The notes under the pieces were generated by a model, which worked only from the letters and a program-made list of their open reading frames with translations, was not told the DNA's origin and searched no databases. Shown piece by piece: positions 7,368 to 14,715 of a stretch of DNA of 21,809 nt (position 1 is the stretch's first letter; every line of letters begins with the position of its first letter). The DNA is from an uncultured Oscillospiraceae bacterium (lineage in GTDB: Bacteria > Bacillota > Clostridia > Oscillospirales > Ruminococcaceae). The position numbers were made by a program, and so were the translations under genes. The stretch lies in the NCBI GenBank assembly GCA_900553955.1, contig USFO01000016.1, forward strand, positions 1 through 21,809. Direction: 5' to 3'.

Positions 7368-8895
7368 ATTGAAGCTGCCAGTTTTCTATGCCGTAAAACA
7401 TATCAAAATCCGTTCCGCTGAAGGAAAAAGGCAGATCCCGGGAGAAAACAACGCAGCTTTTTGTGTAGCATATCGGAACGTAGGGCATAACCTCCGCAAA
7501 GGCGGCGCTGAATTCAGACGGGGTGACCGTTCCCGCCATAAAGCCAAGCCATGTGAGATACAGATTTTCGCTGTTTGAAATTCCGTAGCCTGCGTATTCA
7601 ATACCCTCAAGCTGATACGCTATGGGGGTGATCAGCTTTGAAATGTCCATATCCGCACCGATTTCCACTTCCGCAACATATATGTCATAGTCGTAGTTTT
7701 GCAGAGCCACCATATACGCGGAATAGGAGAGGGAATAGACGTTCACCTCAATGCCAACTTCACCGAGCATCTCTGCGACGGCGTTTGCAGCGGCAACCTT
7801 GACAGCGCTTTCGCTGCAAACCACAAGCTTAAGGCTTATGCGTTTGCCACGGCTGTTAAGGCGAAAGCCGTCGCCGTCCTTTTTGGTAAAGCCAAGCCCA
7901 TCCAGCAGCAGATTCGCAGACATAAGGTCAACGCTTTTGCGCGAAACATATTGCATCTCGTAAAAATCCGGGTTGAAAAGATTCCGAGGCGCGGCGGCGA
8001 AGTTCTCATAAACTTCATCGACTATTTCGGAATAATCTATTGCGGCGGCAACGGCCTTGCGGAAATCCGAATAGTATGTGTATGCGGAGCTGCCGTTCAG
8101 CCCGAGGTAGACCATTCTGTTCGACTGCAAGCCTGAAATTCCGCCGGTTGAGGAAGTGCCGAGCTCCGTGGGACTGCGCCAGTAGATGCAGTCATAGCGC
8201 CCTGTGCGCATTTCGTAGGGAAGCAGCGCTTGGTCGTTTGCGGAAATAAGCTCGATGGTCTGAATGGCGGAATCACCGGAACACACAAGCGAGGATTGAT
8301 CCTGTGAGAGGGAATATCGCCCGGGAAAATAGAGCGGGTGCTTCACCGTTTCATAGGAGATGACCGGGAAGGTCAGCAGGTTAGGAAAGTACCTGTCCGC
8401 ATAGCGGAGGGTCACTTTGCAGCAGGAGGCATTCACGACGCCGACGGAGCTTATTATGGCAAGGGAGCTTGCGTAGTAGCTGCCGCTCACCATTGCCTGC
8501 TGGATGGAATACCGAAGGTCGTATGCGGTAAACTCCGTTCCGTTCGGAAAGGTGAGCGATTCATCCACATAAAGATACCATGTGAGGTTGTCCTCGGTGG
8601 AAATATCGGAAAGCAGGTCGAGATTATAGCTGTAATCGCTGCCGAGAGTTACCATGGAGCGGTAAATAAGTCCGCAGATAAAGCGGTTCGTCCGGCTTTT
8701 TGTAGTATAGGGCGAAAGCCCTTCTTCGTAATCATAGGGTATGCGCAGGGTGTAGGGTTCAAGTGCCGCAATTTCGATTTCTTCGTCGGAGGTATCGTCA
8801 AACCCCGGCGGAAGCTCGCCCTCCTGCGCCTTATTACAGCCGCCGAAAATAAGCAGAAAAGCCAGAGCGGCAGAAATAAGCTTTATAAATTTCAT
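7366..8895 (-). CDS. Oligopeptide-type solute-binding lipoprotein (SBP family 5)
   Basis: A 509-residue extracytoplasmic binding lipoprotein. Residues 1-20 form a signal peptide ending in FGGC, with Cys20 lipidated, followed by an acidic linker. The pattern is that of family 5 substrate-binding proteins (OppA/DppA/NikA): LRIPYDYEEGLSPYTT near the start, then LIYRSMVTLGSDYSYNLDLL. LTFPNGTEFTAYDLRYSIQQA follows near residues 115-135, where family members read F.dG..ftA.DV.fs...., and a late FRKAVAAAIDY. It should capture peptides or similar ligands and hand them to an Opp/Dpp ABC permease. No permease or ATPase gene is adjacent, which is unusual; it may share a distant permease or act in signalling. 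It lies 14 nt after ymdB, with CGGAG as ribosome binding site, as the last gene of the trpS block. Confidence 0.85.
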   Translation of the reverse strand: MKFIKLISAALAFLLIFGGCNKAQEGELPPGFDDTSDEEIEIAALEPYTLRIPYDYEEGLSPYTTKSRTNRFICGLIYRSMVTLGSDYSYNLDLLSDISTEDNLTWYLYVDESLTFPNGTEFTAYDLRYSIQQAMVSGSYYASSLAIISSVGVVNASCCKVTLRYADRYFPNLLTFPVISYETVKHPLYFPGRYSLSQDQSSLVCSGDSAIQTIELISANDQALLPYEMRTGRYDCIYWRSPTELGTSSTGGISGLQSNRMVYLGLNGSSAYTYYSDFRKAVAAAIDYSEIVDEVYENFAAAPRNLFNPDFYEMQYVSRKSVDLMSANLLLDGLGFTKKDGDGFRLNSRGKRISLKLVVCSESAVKVAAANAVAEMLGEVGIEVNVYSLSYSAYMVALQNYDYDIYVAEVEIGADMDISKLITPIAYQLEGIEYAGYGISNSENLYLTWLGFMAGTVTPSEFSAAFAEVMPYVPICYTKSCVVFSRDLPFSFSGTDFDMFYGIENWQLQ

Positions 8896-8909
8896 AGGGA
8901 AAACTCCGT

Positions 8910-9680
8910 TTATCTCAGGTCAAAACGCTCTATGGAAAGAGCCTTGCCGGAAGCATCGTCCGTTTCAACGAAGATTCCCTGCACCTTGCAGGGATCTTTA
9001 GCAATCTCCATTCCGGCGCGGAGGTGCGTTATCATAAAGCTTGTGGAAAGCTCTGTCTTTACGCCCAAAACGGAATCAATGGGACCGCACATGCCAACGT
9101 CGGTGATATACGCCGTTCCGCCGGGCAGAACCTCCTCATCTGCGGTGGGAACATGGGTGTGCGTGCCGAACACGACGGAGCAGCGCCCGTCAAGGTACTT
9201 GCCCAGAGCGATTTTTTCACTGGTGGCTTCGCCGTGAATATCAAAAACAACGGTTTTGCAGTCCAGCTTTTTCAGAATTTTGTCCGCGGCAAGGAACGGG
9301 CTTTCAAAGGCAAGGTCGAGGAAAACGTCTCCGATAAGGCTTACCACGGCGCAGCGGTATTTGCCCCGTTCGTAGACGAAAACGCCGCTGCCGGGCGCGT
9401 TCGGGTGCAGGTTTGCGGGGCGCAGAGCGCCGTCCTCCCGCTCGTAAATCTCGGTCATATCGCGGCTGTAAAGGGAGTGGTTCCCGCCGGTTATGACGTC
9501 TGCGCCAAACATAAACAGCGCGCCGCAGTTCGGAGCGGTTATGCTGCAGCCGTCGCCTGCGTTTTCTCCGTTCACAATAATAATGTCGGGACTGTATTTT
9601 TGCCGAAGCTCCGGCATTTTTTTGCCGAAGGCGGCAACGCCGATACTTCCCACAATGTCGCCGATACATAAAATCCGCAT
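8910..9680 (-). CDS. ymdB: YmdB-type metallophosphoesterase (putative cyclic-nucleotide phosphodiesterase)
   Basis: A 256-residue calcineurin-like phosphoesterase of the YmdB family, close to the usual ~264. Metal-site motifs appear in order: GDIVG at 7-11, VNGEN at 36-40, GGNHS at 65-69, FDIHGEATSEK at 146-156 and GTHTHVPTADE at 172-182, then TAYITDVGMCGP. In Bacillus subtilis YmdB hydrolyses 2',3'-cyclic nucleotides and influences biofilm and sporulation-related expression; the same reaction is inferred here. The enzyme is cytoplasmic. YmdB genes often sit beside rny (RNase Y), but here the neighbours are trpS (30 nt upstream) and an SBP lipoprotein (14 nt downstream). GGAG at 8-9 nt before the ATG supports the start. 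Confidence 0.92.
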   Translation of the reverse strand: MRILCIGDIVGSIGVAAFGKKMPELRQKYSPDIIIVNGENAGDGCSITAPNCGALFMFGADVITGGNHSLYSRDMTEIYEREDGALRPANLHPNAPGSGVFVYERGKYRCAVVSLIGDVFLDLAFESPFLAADKILKKLDCKTVVFDIHGEATSEKIALGKYLDGRCSVVFGTHTHVPTADEEVLPGGTAYITDVGMCGPIDSVLGVKTELSTSFMITHLRAGMEIAKDPCKVQGIFVETDDASGKALSIERFDLR

Positions 9681-9710
9681 AGAGTAACTCCTTTTTTGGG
9701 GAAAGCCGGC

Positions 9711-10748
9711 TTATCTTGCTACAAAGCCGACTTTTTTGTACATTTTCTCAAGAGTGCGGTTTGCGATACGCTCCGCCTGCTCCGCTCCGCGCTTATAGCA
9801 CTCTTCAAGATAGCCCTTGTCCGCTACGAACTTTGCATAGTTTTCGCGAACGGGAGCAAGGTGCTCCGCAACGGCTTCGCCCACCGCCTGCTTGAAGTCG
9901 CCGTAGCCTTTTCCCGCGAACTCGCGCTCGATGGACTCAAAGGAAAAGCCGGTTACTGCGGAATAGATGGTCATAAGGTTGTTTATGCCGTCCTTGCCCT
10001 CTCGATAGCAAACCTCCGCCTCGGAGTCCGTGATGGCGGATTTGAACTTTTTGATAATCACATTCGGATCGTCGAGAATGAGCACGCAGGAGCGGGGATT
10101 TTCGTCGGACTTGCTCATTTTCTTGGTGGGGTCGGTAAGGCTCATAATCTTTGCGCCTCCCTGTGCGGAGGGAATATAAGGCTCCGGAACGGTAAAGGTT
10201 TTTCCGTAAAGATTATTGAAGCGCTCCGCGATGTTGCGTGCAAGCTCCAGATGCTGCTTTTGGTCAATTCCCACGGGAACCACATCCGCCTGATAGAGCA
10301 GAATGTCCCCCGCCATAAGAACGGGATAGGTGAAAAGGCCGGCATTGATGTTATCCGCGTGCTTGGCGGATTTATCCTTGAACTGAGTCATGCGGGAAAG
10401 CTCGCCAAACTGGGTGTTGCAGCCCAGAACCCAGTTTGCCTCCGCATGCGCCGGAACATGGCTCTGAATAAAGAGAATGCTTTTCTCCGGGTCGATTCCG
10501 CACGCCATGGCAAGGGCGTAGGATTCGATGGTGCGGCGGCGAAGTTCCGTAGGATCCTGCCGCAGGGTTATGGCGTGCATATTCACAATGGAATAAATGC
10601 AGTCGTAGTCATCTTGAAGCTTGCCCCAGTTTTTGACCGCACCGAGATAGTTGCCGAGGGTGAAAACGCCGGTTGGCTGAATGCCGCTGAATATGCGCTT
10701 TTTGCGCTCCGGTTTTTGTGCCTGTTCTTTATTTTCAATGTTTTCCAT
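9711..10748 (-). CDS. trpS: Tryptophanyl-tRNA synthetase
   Basis: A 345-residue class Ic aminoacyl-tRNA synthetase that charges tRNA-Trp in the cytoplasm. The HIGH-equivalent motif is PTGVFTLGNYLGA at about residues 25-37 and the KMSKS loop is KKMSKSDEN at about 209-217. LMAGDILLYQADVVPVG.DQ.QH, typical of TrpRS, lies at about 144-166. An unusual feature is the charged N-terminal extension of ~17 residues (MENIENKEQAQKPERKK) before the usual start of the fold. The start is supported by GGAGG about 7 nt upstream. It leads the block trpS-ymdB-SBP lipoprotein. No T-box or trp leader peptide is visible in the ~60 nt between promoter and start. Confidence 0.95.
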   Translation of the reverse strand: MENIENKEQAQKPERKKRIFSGIQPTGVFTLGNYLGAVKNWGKLQDDYDCIYSIVNMHAITLRQDPTELRRRTIESYALAMACGIDPEKSILFIQSHVPAHAEANWVLGCNTQFGELSRMTQFKDKSAKHADNINAGLFTYPVLMAGDILLYQADVVPVGIDQKQHLELARNIAERFNNLYGKTFTVPEPYIPSAQGGAKIMSLTDPTKKMSKSDENPRSCVLILDDPNVIIKKFKSAITDSEAEVCYREGKDGINNLMTIYSAVTGFSFESIEREFAGKGYGDFKQAVGEAVAEHLAPVRENYAKFVADKGYLEECYKRGAEQAERIANRTLEKMYKKVGFVAR

Positions 10749-10807
10749 TTTAATTCCTCCGATATGAAGACAAAGCGGCGGTACCGCTTATTATAATATA
10801 CAGAAAT

Positions 10808-10836
10808 AATATAGCATAAGCCGCATGATTTTGCAA
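10808..10836 (-). promoter_or_regulatory. Promoter of the trpS block
   Basis: On the minus strand TTGCAA (10836-10831) and TATATT (10813-10808) are 17 bp apart, with TATGC in front of the -10 giving an extended -10. It is divergent from the spoIIE promoter; the two -35 elements are ~25 bp apart. Confidence 0.7.
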
Positions 10837-10859
10837 GGAAAAATGCCGCGGCAATATCT

Positions 10860-10894
10860 TTTGACATAATTTGCCATACAAACAGACTTATACT
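10860..10894 (+). promoter_or_regulatory. spoIIE promoter with Spo0A-like boxes and 22-bp spacer
   Basis: TTGACA (10861-10866) and TATACT (10889-10894) are 22 bp apart, too long for ordinary sigma-A promoters. It matches the wide spacing known for B. subtilis spoIIG and spoIIE, which need phosphorylated Spo0A. TTTGACA (10860-10866) is the reverse of a TGTCAAA 0A box and overlaps the -35. TTTGCCA (10870-10876), one base different, follows exactly 10 bp later in the same orientation. These are direct observations; Spo0A control is inferred from the known model. Confidence 0.75.
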
Positions 10895-10913
10895 TCAGAT
10901 TAAGAGGGGAAAT

Positions 10914-13250
10914 ATGGTAAAAGGAGTTTTTGAAAAAATGACGGACGTAAAAACGAAAAGCGCGGCAGCCGCCGCACCGAAAAAGATAAAAGAAACAGCA
11001 GGCGGACTTTTGAGCATGGGCGTTTGGATACTGATAAGCTTCGCGGCGGCGAATGCGGCGGTGCTCGGCGGACTTTCGCCCTTCGGCGCGGCGGCGGTTG
11101 CCGCGGCACGAAGGCGGGATGCAGTGGGTGCGGCGCTGGGCGCCGTTATGGGCTACATTTTCTCCATGAGCACGGGCAATAACGTGCGGTACATCGCTGC
11201 CGTGCTCACGGTGCTCGGGCTGAAGCTTGTGTTTGAACGGTTTGCGGAGGGAGACTTCGTTTCCGTGCTCATGGCGGCGGCGGGCACCGGCTTTGCCGCC
11301 TTTGGCTATGCGGCGATGACCACCATATCGGGCTATAACTGGGGTATTGCCGCGGCGGAAACCGCCATAGCCGCAGGCAGTGCATACTTCTTTAAGCGGA
11401 CGAGCACGGCTTTTGAGCACGGCAAAAATCTTGCGGTACTCAGCGGCGGCGACCGCGCCTGCGTGATTATGACGGCGGCTATCGCCGCAGCCTCACTCAC
11501 CGGAGTAATGGTGGGCGGTATTTCCGTCGGAGGAATTTTAGCGGGCTTTGCGGTGCTTGTGGCGGCGGGTTACGGCAAGGAAAGCGGCGGCGCGGTGGCG
11601 GGAGTTGCTACGGGAACGGCTGTGGCTCTCTCCGGAGATATGCTTGGCACGACCATATCCGGATACGCCGTAGGAGGCCTTATTGCGGGGATTTTTGCGG
11701 TTTTTGGCAAGCTTGCCTGCGCCGGAGCATACATTGCGGTGAAGCTGATAATCTGCCTTGCCGCCGCGAACGAGTACCCTGTTTTCACTCCGGTATATGA
11801 GGCGGCGATAGCTGCGGCGGCATTCGTGCTCATGCCGGAAAAGGCGGGAAAATACCTTTTCGGAATATCCTCCGTGCGTGAAAACGCGGCGGATTCCGCC
11901 ACGGTAAAGAACCTTGTTTTATCAAAAATGGGTGCTGCCGCCGCCGGACTTAACGATATTGCCTCGGCAACGCGCAAGGTTGCCGAGGCAACCCAAAAGG
12001 ATTTGAGCACGGATTTGAGCACCGTGCTCAAATCCTCCGCAAAGTGCATCTGCGGACGGTGCTCAAGCTGCGGCGAGTGCTGGGATGAGAATTTTTACAC
12101 CACAAAGGAAGCCTTTGACGAGATGGGAAAGGCCGTGAAAAAGTCAGGCACGCCGCAGCTTTCCGAGGAATTTTCCGCGCGGTGCTCAAAGCACGACGAG
12201 CTTTACAAAACCCTGTGCTCAAAGTACAAGGAGGCGGTTCGGAAAAATTCCGAGGAGCGCCGCGCAAAAAATATCCGGGACACGGTGACGGATCAGTTCG
12301 ACGGTATGGCGCTGCTGCTGCGGGATATTGCCGCGGACGCCGCCTCTGTAAAAAGTACGGATAAAAAGCTTTCCATGGCGGTGAAAAATGTATTTGAGGG
12401 GAGAAATATCCCGCTTTTCGCTTCCACCTGCTACTGTACCACAGATGGCTGCGTAAATTTGGAGGTTTCCGCTGCCAAGGAGCGCTTGAAAAGCGCTGAT
12501 ATCGCCGCTATTACGAATGAGCTTGAGGATGTTTGCGGCTGCGATTTTTCAAAGCCCTGCACACGGGATACCGAGAACGCAAGACGGCTCGTTTTCTGCG
12601 AAAAACCGCTTATTGAAGCCACTTTTGGCAAGGCCTCGATAAATGCGGAGGGCGAAAAATTCTGCGGTGACACCGGGGAATTTTTCGTCGACCAATACGG
12701 CTGCGCCCACATGATTTTGAGCGACGGCATGGGCAGCGGATCGGGCGCGGCGCTGGATTCCGTGATGACGGTGGGCATGGTTTCAAAGCTTGTGAAATCG
12801 GGCTTTCGCTTCGGCAGCGCCATTCGTCTTGTGAATTCTGCGCTGCTGCTTAAATCCGAGGATGAATCCTTTGCCACCGCGGACGCCGTTTCGGTGAATC
12901 TGTATACAGGAAAAACGAATTTTTATAAGGCGGGCGCGGCGCCCTCGTTTATAATGAAGCGGGGGCATATTTCTAAAATAGAGTGCAGCGGCGTGCCCGC
13001 CGGAATCCTCGGCGGGGTGGACTACGAGGAAAGCTGCGCCATTCTTTCCGCCGGAGATATGGTTGTCATGGTGACGGACGGCGTAACCGATTCCGGCGAG
13101 GAATGGCTCCCGTCGGAAATTCGCGCCTTGGCGGAAAAAACTCCGCAGGAGATTGCGGATTCCCTTGCCGACACGGCAAAAAAACGCCGCACCGACGGCC
13201 ACAGCGACGACATAACCGTAATGGTTCTGAAGCTTCTCGATTCTATATAA
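10914..13250 (+). CDS. spoIIE: Stage II sporulation protein E (SpoIIE), PP2C phosphatase
   Basis: A 778-residue SpoIIE, close to the usual ~820. SpoIIE dephosphorylates SpoIIAA, releasing sigma-F in the forespore, and takes part in polar septation. The N-terminal ~320 residues are alanine/glycine-rich hydrophobic segments, fitting the ~10 membrane spans of the family. A central domain contains a cysteine cluster (KCICGRCSSCGECW near residues 379-392) and a charged coiled region. The C-terminal ~230 residues are PP2C: LSDGMGSG near 602-609, FATADAVSVNLYTG near 655, VTDGVTDSG near 719-727 and HSDDIT near 763-768, so the metal-binding aspartates are present. The start is ambiguous: ATG 10914 follows GAGGGGA closely, while ATG 10938 lies ~10 nt after AAAGGAG. 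The linker region has strong inverted repeats (11961-12035). The gene is evidence of a sporulating organism. Confidence 0.95.
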   Translation: MVKGVFEKMTDVKTKSAAAAAPKKIKETAGGLLSMGVWILISFAAANAAVLGGLSPFGAAAVAAARRRDAVGAALGAVMGYIFSMSTGNNVRYIAAVLTVLGLKLVFERFAEGDFVSVLMAAAGTGFAAFGYAAMTTISGYNWGIAAAETAIAAGSAYFFKRTSTAFEHGKNLAVLSGGDRACVIMTAAIAAASLTGVMVGGISVGGILAGFAVLVAAGYGKESGGAVAGVATGTAVALSGDMLGTTISGYAVGGLIAGIFAVFGKLACAGAYIAVKLIICLAAANEYPVFTPVYEAAIAAAAFVLMPEKAGKYLFGISSVRENAADSATVKNLVLSKMGAAAAGLNDIASATRKVAEATQKDLSTDLSTVLKSSAKCICGRCSSCGECWDENFYTTKEAFDEMGKAVKKSGTPQLSEEFSARCSKHDELYKTLCSKYKEAVRKNSEERRAKNIRDTVTDQFDGMALLLRDIAADAASVKSTDKKLSMAVKNVFEGRNIPLFASTCYCTTDGCVNLEVSAAKERLKSADIAAITNELEDVCGCDFSKPCTRDTENARRLVFCEKPLIEATFGKASINAEGEKFCGDTGEFFVDQYGCAHMILSDGMGSGSGAALDSVMTVGMVSKLVKSGFRFGSAIRLVNSALLLKSEDESFATADAVSVNLYTGKTNFYKAGAAPSFIMKRGHISKIECSGVPAGILGGVDYEESCAILSAGDMVVMVTDGVTDSGEEWLPSEIRALAEKTPQEIADSLADTAKKRRTDGHSDDITVMVLKLLDSI
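11961..12035 (+). repeat. Two consecutive perfect inverted repeats inside spoIIE
   Basis: GCCTCGGCAAC (11961-11971) pairs with GTTGCCGAGGC (11979-11989) over a 7-nt loop. Then GGATTTGAGCACGG (11999-12012) pairs with CCGTGCTCAAATCC (12022-12035), a 14-bp perfect stem with a 9-nt loop. Both lie in the codons linking the membrane part to the cytoplasmic part. They could slow ribosomes or polymerase; no U tract follows, so they are not terminators. Confidence 0.8.
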
Positions 13251-13308
13251 AATATAAAATAAGCGCGAAAAATTGCGAAAAAATCGCAAAAAAATTTGAA
13301 AAAAGGTA

Positions 13309-13337
13309 TTGACAAAGCCTGTGGCGTGGCGTATAAT
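13309..13337 (+). promoter_or_regulatory. Consensus sigma-A promoter of the met transporter operon
   Basis: TTGACA (13309-13314), 17-bp spacer, TATAAT (13332-13337): a perfect match to consensus. Transcription should start near 13344. This fits a constitutive promoter controlled downstream by the T-box. Confidence 0.9.
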
Positions 13338-13343
13338 TCATCA

Positions 13344-13635
13344 CATCAACCAAACACGGCAGAAAGACGATGAAAAGAAGAGTAAGCGTGTGAAGGGGTC
13401 ACAGAGATTTTCCGTATGCTGAAAGGAAAACAAACGGACCACGCCGAAGATGGCCTTGGAGTTGCGCACCGAACCCGATTGGGTAAGGCTGCGACGGGAC
13501 CGCCCGTTACAGCGGCAGGGTATGATTGTACCCGGCGAGGCTTTTGCGGCGACGCAAAAGCGAAAAAAGGTGGTAACACGAAGTTTATTATTAGCTTTCG
13601 TCCTTTTATTTAAGGACGAAAGCTTTTTTTATTTT
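13344..13635 (+). promoter_or_regulatory. T-box leader, methionine type (specifier ATG)
   Basis: This leader fills the ~400-nt gap between spoIIE and the 18-codon frame. Stem I features are AGTA (13381-13384), the AGAGA motif (13403-13407) and a GCTGAAAG element (13418-13425). GCGTG (13386-13390) pairs with CACGC (13439-13443). The segment CGAAGATGGCCTTGGAG aligns with the B. subtilis glyQS specifier region, placing the specifier triplet at ATG (13450-13452), that is methionine. The T-box sequence AAGGTGGTAACACG is at 13567-13580; its TGGT bulge would pair with an ACCA tail, agreeing with discriminator A of tRNA-Met. A large terminator follows. Uncharged tRNA-Met should stabilise the antiterminator and switch on metQNI. 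The amino acid call rests on hand alignment plus the matching downstream genes. Confidence 0.9.
13593..13632 (+). terminator. T-box regulatory terminator
   Basis: A perfect 13-bp stem AGCTTTCGTCCTT (13593-13605) and AAGGACGAAAGCT (13612-13624), loop TTATTT, and a T run from 13624. It lies just after the T-box sequence and competes with the antiterminator. Confidence 0.93.
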
Positions 13636-13651
13636 TATGGAGGGAGAGAAA

Positions 13652-13708
13652 ATGAAACACCTGTTAAAACGACTGGTAAAAGCAAATTATCGCTTTGAAC
13701 GAATGTAA
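13652..13708 (+). CDS. 18-residue basic peptide between T-box and metQ
   Basis: ATG at 13652 is preceded by GGAGGGAG (13639-13646) at ideal spacing and followed by 17 more sense codons and TAA at 13706. The peptide is MKHLLKRLVKANYRFERM: strongly basic, with leucine/valine and lysine/arginine alternating as in an amphipathic helix. It lies after the T-box terminator and 74 nt before the metQ start, so it should be translated whenever the operon is induced. It contains methionine only at the first and last positions, so classical attenuation by Met codons is weakly supported at best. It could be a regulatory leader peptide, a small membrane-associated protein, or a remnant. The ribosome binding site is better than that of metQ. 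I do not recognise a family. Confidence 0.55.
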   Translation: MKHLLKRLVKANYRFERM

Positions 13709-13782
13709 ATGAAATGCAAATTTATTCATTCATCAAAAGCGTTAAAATATATAATTTTTTATTTACGAAAGGACAAAACAAA

Positions 13783-14640
13783 ATGAAAAAGATAATTTCC
13801 GTAATTCTTGCAGCAACCCTTCTTCTTACTTCTCTGTTCGTGCTCACCTCCTGCAGCGGCAGCAACGGCAAAATCACCATTGCAGTTCCCAGCGATACCA
13901 CTAACGAAGCCCGCGCACTGCTCCTTCTTCAGGAACAGGGACTTATCACCCTCAAAGAGGATGCAGGCATCACCGCAACCGTAAGAGATATTGTTGAGAA
14001 CCCCTACAATATCGAGTTCAAAGAGTCCGAAGCGGCTCAGCTTCCGAACGTTCTTCAGGACGTTGACTATGCGGTAATCAACTCCAACTACGCCATTGAC
14101 GCGGGTATTGACCCCATAAGCCAGTCTCTTGCAATGGAAGGCTCTTCCTCCGCATACAGCAACGTTCTCTGCGTAAAAGAGGGCAATGAAAATTCCGACG
14201 AAGCAAAGGCTCTCCTCGCCGCCCTTGAAAGCGAGCAGGTCGCAGACTTCATCGCAAGCGAATATAAAGGCGCTGTTGTAAGTGTTGTCGAAAACCCCGG
14301 CGACGGCTTTGACTCCACCGTTGACTACGAGGCTCTTAAAGGCAAGACAATTTCCGTTGCGGCTTCTCCCGCTCCTCACGCAGAAATCCTCAAGGTAGCG
14401 AAGGACATCCTTGCCGAGAAAGACATCACCCTCGAAATCGTTGAGTTTACCGACTATGTACAGCCCAATAAGGTTGTTGACAGCGGCGATGTTTTCGCAA
14501 ACTACTTCCAGCACACTCCTTACCTTGACGACTTCAACGCAGAAAACGGCACTCATGTTGTCTCCATCGGCGCTATCCATGTAGAACCTATGGGCATCTA
14601 CGGCGGCAAACAAACCAGCCTTGACGCAATCAAAAAATAA
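13783..14640 (+). CDS. metQ: Methionine ABC transporter substrate-binding lipoprotein MetQ
   Basis: A 285-residue NlpA/MetQ lipoprotein that binds D/L-methionine outside the membrane and delivers it to MetNI. The signal peptide (MKKIISVILAATLLL) ends in the lipobox LTSC, with Cys24 the lipidated residue. Family features include GKTISVAASPAPHAEILKVA near residues 185-205, VVDSGDVFANYFQHTPYLDDF near 226-246 and a final VEPMGIYGGK. Two similar halves are visible: a repeated IAVPSDTTNEARALLLLQ-type element early, then DYAVINSNYAIDAG. The ATG at 13783 is chosen because AAAGGA lies ~10 nt before it and the signal peptide begins there; an upstream in-frame ATG at 13714 would add a non-signal extension. 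It is the first large gene under the methionine T-box, followed by a hairpin and then metN. Confidence 0.95.
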   Translation: MKKIISVILAATLLLTSLFVLTSCSGSNGKITIAVPSDTTNEARALLLLQEQGLITLKEDAGITATVRDIVENPYNIEFKESEAAQLPNVLQDVDYAVINSNYAIDAGIDPISQSLAMEGSSSAYSNVLCVKEGNENSDEAKALLAALESEQVADFIASEYKGAVVSVVENPGDGFDSTVDYEALKGKTISVAASPAPHAEILKVAKDILAEKDITLEIVEFTDYVQPNKVVDSGDVFANYFQHTPYLDDFNAENGTHVVSIGAIHVEPMGIYGGKQTSLDAIKK

Positions 14641-14661
14641 TATATAATAGTTATTATAAGG

Positions 14662-14685
14662 GAGGCGTACCGCAGGGTGCGCCTC
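14662..14685 (+). other. Intercistronic stem-loop between metQ and metN
   Basis: GAGGCGTACC (14662-14671), loop GCAG, GGTGCGCCTC (14676-14685): a 10-bp stem with one G-U pair and no U tract. It lies 21 nt after the metQ stop. Such hairpins often protect the upstream mRNA from 3' exonucleases, giving more binding protein than transporter. That role is inferred. Confidence 0.7.
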
Positions 14686-14715
14686 AAGGCACATTAAGCA
14701 AAATGGGGAACAGCT

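Noticed and set aside
13258..13296. Hairpin TTGCGA-AAAAA-TCGCAA after spoIIE as a terminator
   Set aside because: It is followed by A residues on the plus strand, so it cannot act as an intrinsic terminator for spoIIE; only the minus strand would have a U tract, and no minus gene ends there.
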